From: Eubacteriaceae bacterium
GTDB taxonomy: Bacteria; Bacillota; Clostridia; Lachnospirales; Lachnospiraceae
NCBI GenBank assembly: GCA_902363805.1
Contig: CABJBF010000004.1
Location: 124,001-188,000 of the forward strand
Direction: 5' to 3'
DNA: 64,000 nt
Part shown: positions 34,116 through 43,148 of the stretch, piece by piece
Position numbering within the stretch: position 1 is the first letter of the stretch
Layout: the number at the start of each line of letters is the position of its first letter
The notes under the pieces: generated by a model
What the model was told of the DNA's origin: nothing
What the model saw: the letters and a program-made list of their open reading frames with translations, nothing else
The model's database searches: none
Position numbers and translations under genes: made by a program

Positions 34116-34901
34116 GTGAAAATTGTCGTTTGTGTAAAACAGGTACCTGATACAAAGGGTGGAGTTAAATTCAATCCAGATGGTACATTAGATAGAGGTG
34201 CAATGCTTACAATTATGAACCCTGATGATAAAGCAGGTCTTGAAGCAGCACTTAGATTAAAAGATCAGTATGGCGCAGAAGTAACAGTAGTTACTATGGG
34301 TCTTCCAAAGGCTGAAGAAGTTCTTCGTGAAGCTATGGCTATGGGAGCTGATAAGGGAATCTTAGTAACTGATAGAGTTCTAGGTGGAGCTGATACATGG
34401 GCTACATCAACAACAATCGCAGGTGCTATCAGAAACCTTGATTATGATATTATTATTACAGGACGTCAGGCTATCGATGGTGATACAGCTCAGGTTGGAC
34501 CACAGATTGCTGAACATCTTAACATTCCTGTTATCTCATATGCACAGGATATTAAGGTTGATGGAGATAGCGTAATTGTAGAACGTCAGTATGAAGACAG
34601 ACATCACGTAATTAAAGCTCAGATGCCTGTATTAATTACAGCACTTTCAGAATTAAATGATCCTCGTTATATGACTCCAGGTGGAATTTTTGATGCTTAT
34701 GATGCAGAAATTACAACATGGGGAAGAGCAGATCTTGTTGATGTAGAAGATGGAGACCTTGGATTAAAGGGTTCACCTACAAAGATTGCTAAAGCATCTG
34801 ATAAAGTTCGTAAAGGCGCTGGAGAAAAAGTTACTCCAGATAGCCCGGCTGAAGCAGTTGATTACATCATGGATAAGCTTTTAACAAAGCACGTTATTTA
34901 A
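34116..34901 (+). CDS. etfB: Electron transfer flavoprotein, beta subunit
   Basis: The small subunit of the heterodimeric flavoprotein serving Bcd; in clostridia it carries the bifurcating FAD. It has 261 residues: KIVVCVKQVPDTKG at the start, ITGRQAIDGDTAQVGPQIAE (the signature) and the recognition loop LSELNDPRYMTPGGI. The start codon is GTG, with AGGAGG 8 nt upstream. It lies between bcd and etfA with short spacers, so the three are made together. Confidence 0.95.
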   Translation: MKIVVCVKQVPDTKGGVKFNPDGTLDRGAMLTIMNPDDKAGLEAALRLKDQYGAEVTVVTMGLPKAEEVLREAMAMGADKGILVTDRVLGGADTWATSTTIAGAIRNLDYDIIITGRQAIDGDTAQVGPQIAEHLNIPVISYAQDIKVDGDSVIVERQYEDRHHVIKAQMPVLITALSELNDPRYMTPGGIFDAYDAEITTWGRADLVDVEDGDLGLKGSPTKIAKASDKVRKGAGEKVTPDSPAEAVDYIMDKLLTKHVI

Positions 34902-34920
34902 TTAGAGAGGAGATTTAATC

Positions 34921-35973
34921 ATGCAGAATATAAATTTAGAAGATTATAAAGGCGTATATGTCTTCGCTCAGCAGGTAGATAACGAATTAAGCTCAATCGC
35001 GTTCGAACTCCTCGGAGAAGCAGGAAGACTCGCAAAACCATTAAATACAGAAGTTACAGCAGTACTTCTTGGATCAAACGTTGGAAATCTTGTAGATCAG
35101 TTAGCTGAATATGGCGCTGACAAGGTTATCGTAGTAGATGATCCTGAACTTGAAACATATAGAACAGAACCATATGCACATGCTTTAGCAGAAGTTATCA
35201 ACAAATATAAACCTGAAATTATGTTAGTTGGTGCAACAGCAATTGGTAGAGATTTAGGCCCTACAGTTTCAGCTAGAGTTGCAACAGGTTTAACAGCTGA
35301 CTGTACATTACTTGAAATTGGTGACTTCCCATTAGTTGCTATTCCAGGTAAGGAACAGAAACACAATCAGTTATTAATGACTCGTCCGGCATTTGGTGGA
35401 AACACAATTGCTACAATCGCTTGTCCTGATAACCGCCCTCAGATGGCTACAGTACGTGCAGGTGTTATGCAGAAGGCTGAACCAAAGCCAGGTGCTAAGG
35501 CAGAAGTTATTGAATTCAATCCAGGATTTACACCAAACAACAAATATGTTGAAATCATGGATGTAGTTAAAAAAGTTGCTGAAACAGTTAACATCATGGA
35601 CGCTAAGATTTTAGTATCTGGTGGACGTGGAGTTGGAAGCAAAGAAAACTTCAAGATTCTTGAAGATTTAGCAGAAGCTCTTGACGGAACAGTTGCATGT
35701 TCTAGAGCAGTTACAGATAACGGTTGGTTACCAGTTGACAGACAGGTTGGACAGACAGGTAAGACAGTTCGTCCACAGGTTTACTTCGCAATTGGTATTT
35801 CTGGAGCAATCCAGCACGTTGCAGGTATGGAAGAATCAGATCTTATTATTGCTATCAATAAAGATGAAGATGCTCCTATCTTTGATGTAGCTGATTATGG
35901 TATCGTTGGTGATTTAAACAAAATCGTACCACAGCTTACAGAAGCTATTAAGGCTGCAAAGGCTAATGCATAA
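34921..35973 (+). CDS. etfA: Electron transfer flavoprotein, alpha subunit
   Basis: The large ETF subunit, 350 residues. The N-terminal domain (YKGVYVFAQQVDNEL) is followed by the FAD-binding domain: SGGRGVGSKENFKILEDLA, GCxRAVTDNGWLP-type sequence (ACSRAVTDNGWLPVDRQVG), GQTGKTVRPQVYFAIGISG, and AINKDEDAPIFDVADYGIVG. It lacks an N-terminal ferredoxin-like extension, as is usual for the Bcd-linked form. GAGAGGAG precedes ATG. A stable terminator follows, ending the butyrate cluster. The terminal CoA-transferase or butyrate kinase genes are not in the window. Confidence 0.95.
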   Translation: MQNINLEDYKGVYVFAQQVDNELSSIAFELLGEAGRLAKPLNTEVTAVLLGSNVGNLVDQLAEYGADKVIVVDDPELETYRTEPYAHALAEVINKYKPEIMLVGATAIGRDLGPTVSARVATGLTADCTLLEIGDFPLVAIPGKEQKHNQLLMTRPAFGGNTIATIACPDNRPQMATVRAGVMQKAEPKPGAKAEVIEFNPGFTPNNKYVEIMDVVKKVAETVNIMDAKILVSGGRGVGSKENFKILEDLAEALDGTVACSRAVTDNGWLPVDRQVGQTGKTVRPQVYFAIGISGAIQHVAGMEESDLIIAINKDEDAPIFDVADYGIVGDLNKIVPQLTEAIKAAKANA

Positions 35974-36012
35974 TTAAATATAATATACGTTAAGTTATAT
36001 TAACATATTTAG

Positions 36013-36042
36013 GAATCTCCGCATCTTTGGATGCGGGGATTC
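36013..36042 (+). terminator. Terminator of the butyrate operon
   Basis: GAATCTCCGCATC/GATGCGGGGATTC (13 bp, one G-U), loop TTTG, then TTGACTTCT. The stem is strong; the T-tract is interrupted. Confidence 0.75.
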
Positions 36043-36202
36043 TTGACTTCTCGATATCATGTATAATAAATCCTCAATTATTCATATAAAATTAATATAG
36101 AAAAATGAGTGAAACTTTGTTATAATTTTGTGGTTACAATAGTAATAAAAATAAAGAAAGGAAGTATAAGATAACAAACAAGTTATCTATACAAAGGAGA
36201 AA

Positions 36203-37567
36203 ATGTTAGAAAAAATATTCAAACTTAAAAAAAACAATACTTCTGTAAAAACTGAAGTTATTGCGGGTATTACAACATTTATGACAATGGCATATATTCT
36301 TGCTGTAAACCCTAACATCTTAAGTGCCTCAGGAATGGACAAAGAGGCTATTTTGATTGCTACATGTATAGCATCATTTGTTGGAACAATGTGTATGGCA
36401 TTTATGGCAAATCTTCCATTTGCCTTATCAGCAGGTCTTGGATTAAATGCATACTTTGCTTACACAGTATGTGGAGAAATGGGATATTCATGGCAGATTG
36501 CTTTATTTGCAGTATTTGTAGAAGGTATTATATTTATAATTCTTTCATTAACAAATGTACGTGAAGCAATTTTTGATGCTATTCCTCTTAATCTTAAAAA
36601 GGCAGTATCAGTAGGTATTGGTTTATTTATTGCATTTATCGGATTACAGAATGCAGGATTAGTAAATGATTCAGAATCTACACTTGTTACAATTACAGAT
36701 TTTACAAGTAACTTCCATACAGCAGGAATTTGTGCATTATTAGCAGTAATCGGTGTATTTATTACAGCTATTCTTTACATTAAGAGAGTAAAAGGTTCAA
36801 TCTTAATAGGTATCGTTTCAACATGGGTTTTAGGAATTATTTGTGAACTTACAAAGATTTATGTTCCTGATAACGAAAACTTTTTCTCAGTAATTCCAAC
36901 ACATTTTGTAAGCTTTGATTTTTCAGCTTTAGGAGAAACTTTTGGACAGTGCTTTAAACTTGATTTTAAAGCAGTAGGAATTGTTAACTTTATTATTGTA
37001 GTATTTGCATTCCTCTTTGTTGATTTATTTGATACATTAGGAACAATTATTGGTGTTAGTACAAAGGCTGGAATGCTTGATGAAAATGGAAAGCTTCCTA
37101 ACATTAAACCAGCTCTTATGTCAGACGCTATTGCTACATCAGCAGGTGCTATTTTAGGTACATCAACAACAACAACATTCGTAGAATCTTCAGCAGGTGT
37201 TGCAGAAGGTGGTCGTACAGGTTTGACAGCAGCAGTAACAGGTTTATTATTCCTTGTTTCAGTTGTTCTTTCACCATTATTTATTACTATTCCATCATTT
37301 GCTACAGCACCGGCATTAATTATGGTAGGATTCCTTATGTTTGGAGCAGTAACAGATATTAAATTTACAGATGATAATTTGACAGATGCAATCCCTGCAT
37401 ATCTTTGCATTATTGCAATGCCATTGTTCTATAGTATCTCAGAAGGTATCTCAATCGGAATTATTTCATATGTATTATTAAATGCTATTTGCGGTAAAGC
37501 AAAAGAAGTAAAACCATTGATGTACATTCTTGCAGTATTATTCGTATTAAAATATATATTCTTATAA
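36203..37567 (+). CDS. Purine permease, NCS2/AzgA family
   Basis: A 454-residue proton-coupled uptake protein for hypoxanthine, guanine or adenine. Family marks: TEVIAGITTFMTMAYILAVN near the start, ALSAGLGLNAYFAY, LFVDLFDTLGTIIGVSTKAG (the NCS2 signature helix), SAGAILGTSTTTTFVESSAG and VAEGGRTGLTA. About 12 to 14 membrane segments. AAAGGAG lies 8 nt before ATG. No purine riboswitch is visible in the 230-nt leader, only a small AGATAAC/GTTATCT hairpin near 36168. Monocistronic, with a terminator after it. Confidence 0.9.
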   Translation: MLEKIFKLKKNNTSVKTEVIAGITTFMTMAYILAVNPNILSASGMDKEAILIATCIASFVGTMCMAFMANLPFALSAGLGLNAYFAYTVCGEMGYSWQIALFAVFVEGIIFIILSLTNVREAIFDAIPLNLKKAVSVGIGLFIAFIGLQNAGLVNDSESTLVTITDFTSNFHTAGICALLAVIGVFITAILYIKRVKGSILIGIVSTWVLGIICELTKIYVPDNENFFSVIPTHFVSFDFSALGETFGQCFKLDFKAVGIVNFIIVVFAFLFVDLFDTLGTIIGVSTKAGMLDENGKLPNIKPALMSDAIATSAGAILGTSTTTTFVESSAGVAEGGRTGLTAAVTGLLFLVSVVLSPLFITIPSFATAPALIMVGFLMFGAVTDIKFTDDNLTDAIPAYLCIIAMPLFYSISEGISIGIISYVLLNAICGKAKEVKPLMYILAVLFVLKYIFL

Positions 37568-37624
37568 GAAAAAAATAGAATTTAATAAAATTTTAGAAAA
37601 TTTAAGAAAAAACAACAGAAAAAC

Positions 37625-37711
37625 AAAAGGCCTTTGTCATTATTAGATGTCATCAATATGTTAGAAAAGAACTAATTATTGATAGTCATTGTGGCAGAGG
37701 TCTTTTTGATG
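37625..37711 (+). terminator. Extended terminator after the purine permease
   Basis: AAAAGGCCTTTGTCA (37625 region) pairs over about 15 bp with TGGCAGAGGTCTTTTT (ending 37709), with ATCAAT/ATTGAT as an inner stem, then TTTTTG. Confidence 0.7.
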
Positions 37712-37850
37712 AAAAATAAATTTTGGGATAGTTGAATTAAAATAATGTATAAGATATTTATAAAATTCAAAAATTCTTAAAGAAATATTTATGTTTTTAA
37801 TGTCGAAAATTGTTATTATACTATTTAGATAAGCAGAAAGAAGGTACAAT

Positions 37851-38717
37851 ATGTCAAGAAGAGCAGAAAACTTAAGAAGAAAAAGACAAAGAAAAATAAT
37901 GTTAATTAGAAAATATATAAGATTTACATTTTGCTGTGTACTTATAGTAGTTTTGGCATTTGCAATTAATTATCTAAAGAAAAATATGAATAACATATCT
38001 GAAAGCGGAAATAGTGGCGGAAATGATGTAAAAAAAATAAAAGAATCAAAAGAGGAATCAGCAAAAGATGTAATAAAAAACTATGCAGAAAAACATGGTT
38101 ACACTTTAGAGGATTATCCGGAAAATATACAAAAATTATTTGAAAGAAATAAAGAAACAAAAGATTTTGTCTTGAAATATCCTGAAAAAAAGGGAAAAGC
38201 ATACGATATTGATTTTTCAAAATATAAGAAAACTACAGAGGTTCCGCTATTTATGCAATGGGATCAGAGATGGGGTTATTATACATACGCAGGTGATTGT
38301 ATGGGAATTACAGGCTGTGGACCGACATGCCTTTCGATGGTGGCTGTTTATGTGACAGGAAATATAAAATATACTCCGAAAATGATTGCAGATTTTGCAA
38401 TGAAAAATGGATATGCAGATGAAGAAAATGGTTCATCATGGTCGCTTATTTCAGAAGGTGGCAGGCAGCTTGGAATGCAAGTTATAGAAATACCGTTAGA
38501 TGAACAAAGAGTAAAAGATAATTTGGAAGTAGGTAATCCAATTATATGTGTAGTAGGACCAGGAGATTTTACGACACAGGGACATTTTATAGTATTAACT
38601 AAATATAAAGATGGAAAAGTAAGTGTTAATGATCCTAACAGTAAAGCAAATTCAAATAAGCAATGGGTGTTTGAAGATATAAAAGACCAGATAAAAAATC
38701 TATGGGTTTTAAGATAA
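37851..38717 (+). CDS. C39-like cysteine peptidase with N-terminal membrane anchor
   Basis: A 288-residue exported protein. A basic start (MSRRAENLRRKRQRK) precedes one membrane segment (about 22-42), then a charged linker, then the Peptidase_C39_2 domain from about residue 125. The catalytic Cys156 is in GITGCGPTCLSMVA, His245 in TQGHFIVLTKY, and the following VNDPNS supplies the usual Asp/Asn. VPLFMQWDQRWGYYTYAG is the typical opening of this family. The substrate is unknown; members are usually cell-surface peptidases, not bacteriocin exporters. It is followed closely by a GNAT gene. Confidence 0.83.
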   Translation: MSRRAENLRRKRQRKIMLIRKYIRFTFCCVLIVVLAFAINYLKKNMNNISESGNSGGNDVKKIKESKEESAKDVIKNYAEKHGYTLEDYPENIQKLFERNKETKDFVLKYPEKKGKAYDIDFSKYKKTTEVPLFMQWDQRWGYYTYAGDCMGITGCGPTCLSMVAVYVTGNIKYTPKMIADFAMKNGYADEENGSSWSLISEGGRQLGMQVIEIPLDEQRVKDNLEVGNPIICVVGPGDFTTQGHFIVLTKYKDGKVSVNDPNSKANSNKQWVFEDIKDQIKNLWVLR

Positions 38718-38739
38718 ATTAAAGGATTAAAAATAAAAA

Positions 38740-39237
38740 ATGAAAGAAAATTTGAATTTTAAAGCAGGAGATATAAATAGATTAGAGGATATTTTTAAAT
38801 TGTATGTTGATGCAAGAAGGACTAAAGGATGTACATGGACAGAAGAATATCCAACAAAAGAAATAATAAAAAATGATATTTTAAGAGGGGATAGTTTTGT
38901 TATAGTTAATGAAAAAAACAATGAGATAATAGCAGCAATTTCAATAGACGATGATAAGTTAGTAGAAGAACAGGAATGTTGGTCAAAAGAACTAAGACCG
39001 GCAGGGGAACTGGCAAGACTAGTAATAGCTGAAGAATATAGAGGTAATGGACTTGCAGAAAATTTGATACAAGGAGCCATGGGGAACTTGAAAAAAAGAA
39101 AATATAAGGGAGTACATTATCTGGTAAGCCCAAATAACGCTAACGCACTGAGAGCATATAAAAAAATGGAATTTAATGATTGTGGAAGAATATTTTTGTA
39201 TGACCATGAATGGATATGCTATGAAAAGGGAATATAA
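38740..39237 (+). CDS. GNAT-family N-acetyltransferase
   Basis: A 165-residue acetyl-CoA-dependent acetyltransferase. The acetyl-CoA binding motif A is LARLVIAEEYRGNGLAENLI, with the Q/R-x-x-G-x-G/A loop as RGNGLA; motif B is HYLVSPNNANALRAYKKMEF, ending in the common GF/EF-DCGRIFLYDHEW. The acceptor is not predictable. AAAGGA lies about 14 nt upstream of ATG, which is rather far. Only 22 nt separate it from the C39-like gene, so the two may share a transcript. Confidence 0.83.
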   Translation: MKENLNFKAGDINRLEDIFKLYVDARRTKGCTWTEEYPTKEIIKNDILRGDSFVIVNEKNNEIIAAISIDDDKLVEEQECWSKELRPAGELARLVIAEEYRGNGLAENLIQGAMGNLKKRKYKGVHYLVSPNNANALRAYKKMEFNDCGRIFLYDHEWICYEKGI

Positions 39238-39358
39238 AAATGTATAAATATAATAAAAAGTGTAGAAAAAGTGCAATAAAAAAATAACATTAAAAAATGA
39301 TTCAAAAAACAATAAAAAAGCATAAAAAGCATAATAAAAAAGTTGCCAGATTAGTAAT

Positions 39359-39395
39359 ACAGTTTTATTGAATAAAACTGTATATGTAGTATAAT
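39359..39395 (+). promoter_or_regulatory. Promoter with overlapping perfect palindrome, before the c-di-GMP gene
   Basis: TTGAAT (39368-39373), 16-nt spacer, TATAAT (39390-39395). An 11-1-11 palindrome, ACAGTTTTATT-G-AATAAAACTGT (39359-39381), covers the -35 region, the place expected of an operator. The leader to ATG 39496 is about 95 nt. Confidence 0.6.
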
Positions 39396-39495
39396 ATTCA
39401 TATGGAATAACGGAAAATTAATATTCAATTTAGAAAAATTATAATAATGACTATAGATTGATTATAAATGCGAGATAATAATGACTGGAGGACAT

Positions 39496-42400
39496 ATGAA
39501 GAAAACGGTTTTAGTTGTTGAAGACCAGGAAATGAACAGAGAAATTCTTAAAGCCTTATTAGAAGACAGATATACTGTTATTGGGACTGAGAATGGTCTT
39601 GAGGCATTAGAAATTTTAAAAACAGACAGTGAACGTATTTCTGCAATTTTATTAGACATTGTAATGCCGGTTATGGACGGATATGGATTTCTTCAAGAAT
39701 TTAAGAAAGAACCGGAATATGATAAAATACCTGTAATTGTAACAACAGATAAAGATGCGGATGAAACGGAAGAGAAGGCCTTGGCTTTAGGCGCTAATGA
39801 TTTTGTAAATAAGCCATATAATATCAAAGTATTGCTTAGAAGAATCGATAATATTATCGATATGAAAGAATCCATTTACAGACTTAGAGATGCTGAAAGA
39901 GATTCTTTGACAGGAGCTTATAACAGAAAGGCTTTTTATAGAAAGGCAAAAGAAATAATAAAAAGTAATCCGGAAGAAAAATATCAAATTATTGCGTCAG
40001 ATATAGAAAAATTTAAATATTTTAATGATGCATTTGGATGGAAAGAGGGAGACAGCCTTTTAAAATTTTATACTGAGATGCTAAATGGAGCGTTTGAAAA
40101 TAAGGATGTGTTGTTTGCCCGTGCCCATTCAGATATTTTTTACTTTTTATCTAAGGAATCCGATAATATAATTAATACTTTAATATATGCTACGAAGATG
40201 GTATATCAGAGATTTTATGAAGCAAAAATAAGTTTTAAATTTGGTGTATACAATATTGAAGATAAGAGCATCATTATAAATTCTATGTGCGATAATGCTA
40301 TTGCAGCATGTAATCAGGCTAAACTCACATATGATCATGATGTGTACATATATGACGATGCATTAATGAGTAAAAATCAGCAGAATATTCAGATTACAAA
40401 AACTATGAAACAATCTCTTATGAATGAGGATTTCAAGGTGTATTATCAGCCTAAATATGATATTCAGACTAATAAGATGATTGGAGCAGAGGCACTTATA
40501 AGATGGCAACATCCGGAATTAGGATTTATTTCGCCGGGTGAATTTATTCCGATATTTGAAGAAAATGGATTTATTACTGAACTCGACATATATATATGGG
40601 AGCATGTATGTGGATTCATTGAGAAAATGAAGAATGAACACAATAAGATTCTTCCGGTATCTGTCAATGTGTCAAGAAAAGATATTTACAAAGAAGGACT
40701 TCCGGAGATTCTTAAAAGTATGGTTGAAAGACATAATCTATCACCTACATACTTACACTTAGAAATTACAGAATCAGCATATATGGAAAATACTGAAAAT
40801 CTTTTAGAAGTAGTCAGAAGATTAAAAGAATATGGATTTATTATAGAGATGGATGACTTTGGAAGTGGATATTCATCATTGAATATTTTAGCTGAACTTC
40901 CAATAGATATAATTAAACTTGATATGAAATTCATTCAGAATGAACAGAAAAATAAGAATAGCCATAATATTATAAGTTCAATAGTAAATCTGGCAAAATG
41001 GATGAATCTTATAATTGTAGTCGAAGGTGCAGAGACAGAAGAACATATTCAGTATTTGAGAAGATTAAAATGTAATTTTGTACAGGGATATTATTTCTCA
41101 AGACCGATACCTGAACAGGAATTTAAAAATAAATTATTAAGTGAAGATATAATTCCAATTTTTAATTTAAAGAGTTATAAAGAGTACAAGAAATTATCAA
41201 TAGATGACCAGAACGGCGAGGCAGAAGTGATAGTCCTTGTGGATGAATTACAAAGAAACCGTGAAATGTTTAGAAACTATCTGGATACGGAATATAGATT
41301 TGTAGAGTTTGACAATGAAGAAGAAGCTTATCAATTTATAAAGAAGAATTATTACAACATTATTTTAACAGTTGTAGATACTAATATAAATGAAGAAGAT
41401 AAGTTCCATTTGCTTCATGAAATGAAAAAGAATGATAAACTGGATGAAATACCCGTATTGTACACAACAGGAGATAATGAAAATCTGTATAGAGATATAG
41501 CCATTAAGAATGGTGCAGACGGCATGTTATTTAAGCCATACGATAAATATGAATTAAATAATACAGTTGAAAGATTGTTTGAAGAACATCGTAAAAAGGT
41601 AATTCAGAAATTAAGAGTTGTTGAGGGTCAGGTAAAACTTGATACAATGACAGGTCTTCTTAATAGAAAAGAATTTGAAAGACAGGTAAGATTATTCTTA
41701 GGTACTTCAGGAAAAGAAGCTATATTCCTTATGATTGATATTGATAATTTTAAGGGAGTAAATGATAGCCTTGGACATATTATGGGTGATCAGGCAATTA
41801 TTAATGTGGCGAATGTTCTTGATAATGCATTTTCAGAAGAAGATTTGGCATGTAGATTCGGTGGAGATGAATTTGCAATATTTATAAAGCGTGGAATGAC
41901 AATAGATGAACTTAATAACGAAATGGAAATATTGAGAAATAAACTACGTATTAATGTGGGAGAAATGAAAATTTCATGTTCAATAGGTGTTGCATTGTTC
42001 CCTTCAAATGCAACGGAATATAAAGAACTTTACAGATGTGCGGATATGGCACTTATTCAGGCAAAGAAATTAGGAAAGAATCAGTTCCAGATATATACAG
42101 GTAATGAAGAAATGTCAATGCCTATAGATGTTAGAAATATGGGATGGTTAATTGAAGAATCTCACGAAATAATATTTATTTGCAATGAAAAGACAAAAGA
42201 ACTCTTGTATATGAACCGTGCAGCAAAAGAAGAATTAAGTACTGATGAGACAAAGGAACTTATTGGGTTGAAATGTCATGAGACAATATGGGATTCGAAT
42301 GCACCATGTGAACATTGTGATAAATTCTGTAATGAGCTTATTAAAGATGTTGATGTTAAGAATGAAGCTACAGGTAAAACATATAATATCAGAATAAGAA

Positions 42401-42840
42401 AGGTACCTTGGAATTCAGGGTATGCACTTATACATTTTGCGGAAGATATTACAAAGAAAATACAGGACGATAATATTATTAACGGAATGCTTGATAATAT
42501 CAGGTTTGGACTTGAAGGAGAAAAATATACTTATTGGCATGTGGTAATGGATACAGATGTATGTGATGTCGGAACAAAAGCTAAAGAAATTTTTGATTTA
42601 GATACTGATAAAGTAGATTATGTAGAATTTATGAAAGAAAAAGTTGTTTCAGATGAAGATATTGATAAATTTATTAAATTCTATGAAGAAACAAAGTCAG
42701 ATAAATCAAATAAAAAAATACAATTAAATTGTTTTGACAAAGATGGTACATTAAGAAAAACTCTATTAAGTCATATAGTTTTAGAAACACCAAATGAGCA
42801 GTATAATGGAATAATTGGATTGTTAAATTATGTTGATTAA
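39496..42840 (+). CDS. REC-GGDEF-EAL-REC-GGDEF-PAS cyclic di-GMP signalling protein
   Basis: About 1,114 residues, cytoplasmic. Order: REC1 (1-118; phospho-acceptor Asp54 in LLDIVMPVMDG), degenerate GGDEF1 (about 130-285; ARAHSDIFYF replaces the signature), EAL (about 300-550; EALIRW, NVSRKDI, EITES, DDFGSGYSS, VVEGAET all present, so probably an active phosphodiesterase), a degenerate REC2 (577-698), GGDEF2 (about 715-870; intact RFGGDEFAIF, no RxxD inhibitory site before it), then a PAS-like region with a CEHCDKFC cluster (about 875-990) and a second PAS-like part. The ATG at 39496 follows GGAGG; 39481 is in frame but upstream of it. It may both make and degrade c-di-GMP. Confidence 0.88.
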   Translation: MKKTVLVVEDQEMNREILKALLEDRYTVIGTENGLEALEILKTDSERISAILLDIVMPVMDGYGFLQEFKKEPEYDKIPVIVTTDKDADETEEKALALGANDFVNKPYNIKVLLRRIDNIIDMKESIYRLRDAERDSLTGAYNRKAFYRKAKEIIKSNPEEKYQIIASDIEKFKYFNDAFGWKEGDSLLKFYTEMLNGAFENKDVLFARAHSDIFYFLSKESDNIINTLIYATKMVYQRFYEAKISFKFGVYNIEDKSIIINSMCDNAIAACNQAKLTYDHDVYIYDDALMSKNQQNIQITKTMKQSLMNEDFKVYYQPKYDIQTNKMIGAEALIRWQHPELGFISPGEFIPIFEENGFITELDIYIWEHVCGFIEKMKNEHNKILPVSVNVSRKDIYKEGLPEILKSMVERHNLSPTYLHLEITESAYMENTENLLEVVRRLKEYGFIIEMDDFGSGYSSLNILAELPIDIIKLDMKFIQNEQKNKNSHNIISSIVNLAKWMNLIIVVEGAETEEHIQYLRRLKCNFVQGYYFSRPIPEQEFKNKLLSEDIIPIFNLKSYKEYKKLSIDDQNGEAEVIVLVDELQRNREMFRNYLDTEYRFVEFDNEEEAYQFIKKNYYNIILTVVDTNINEEDKFHLLHEMKKNDKLDEIPVLYTTGDNENLYRDIAIKNGADGMLFKPYDKYELNNTVERLFEEHRKKVIQKLRVVEGQVKLDTMTGLLNRKEFERQVRLFLGTSGKEAIFLMIDIDNFKGVNDSLGHIMGDQAIINVANVLDNAFSEEDLACRFGGDEFAIFIKRGMTIDELNNEMEILRNKLRINVGEMKISCSIGVALFPSNATEYKELYRCADMALIQAKKLGKNQFQIYTGNEEMSMPIDVRNMGWLIEESHEIIFICNEKTKELLYMNRAAKEELSTDETKELIGLKCHETIWDSNAPCEHCDKFCNELIKDVDVKNEATGKTYNIRIRKVPWNSGYALIHFAEDITKKIQDDNIINGMLDNIRFGLEGEKYTYWHVVMDTDVCDVGTKAKEIFDLDTDKVDYVEFMKEKVVSDEDIDKFIKFYEETKSDKSNKKIQLNCFDKDGTLRKTLLSHIVLETPNEQYNGIIGLLNYVD

Positions 42841-42900
42841 ACCATGATTAATTACTTTCGTTAGAGATATTTTATACTGCTAAAAAGAAAATATGCATTT

Positions 42901-42929
42901 TTGACACATACATTTATATATTGTATAAT
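42901..42929 (+). promoter_or_regulatory. Perfect-consensus promoter before the NYN gene
   Basis: TTGACA (42901-42906), exactly 17 nt, TATAAT (42924-42929). It is the only fully consensus promoter recognised in this window. Transcription would start near 42936, giving a leader of about 210 nt. Confidence 0.8.
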
Positions 42930-42931
42930 GT

Positions 42932-43007
42932 GAGTGTTTGTAGCCATAAGGAGCCGTAAGGCTCCTTATGTTATATATCGGGTAAAAGAAACAGGATATA
43001 TAAACAC
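42932..43007 (+). ncRNA. Folded leader element, possible three-way junction
   Basis: Three helices can form together: AGTGTT (42932) with AACACT (about 43002), CATAAGGAGCC with GGCTCCTTATG (42944-42971, loop GTAA), and TATATATC with GATATATA around GGGTAAAAGAAACAG. It begins at or just after the predicted start of transcription. Not recognised as a known riboswitch. No T-run follows, so it is not a terminator. The remaining leader to 43148 has no coding frame. Confidence 0.45.
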
Positions 43008-43148
43008 TATATTTGATTATGTAGTTGGTGCGTACAAAGGCTTCTATTGTTTGATAAGTCAAAGAGGTATCACTTTGATAAGAAAATTTCAATGAACAAA
43101 GGATTATGGGTATCCTTAATTAGCCCAAATATAAAAAGGAGGAAGTAA

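Noticed and set aside
35974..36202. Possible purine riboswitch before the AzgA-type permease
   Set aside because: None of the conserved purine-aptamer core words could be found; only a small hairpin is present.
37851..38717. Bacteriocin-processing C39 exporter peptidase
   Set aside because: No ABC transporter domains and no precursor peptide nearby; the layout is that of a membrane-anchored C39_2 peptidase.
42932..43148. c-di-GMP riboswitch in the NYN leader, next to a c-di-GMP gene
   Set aside because: The leader folds, but the conserved GEMM-type core and tetraloop receptor words are not recognisable.
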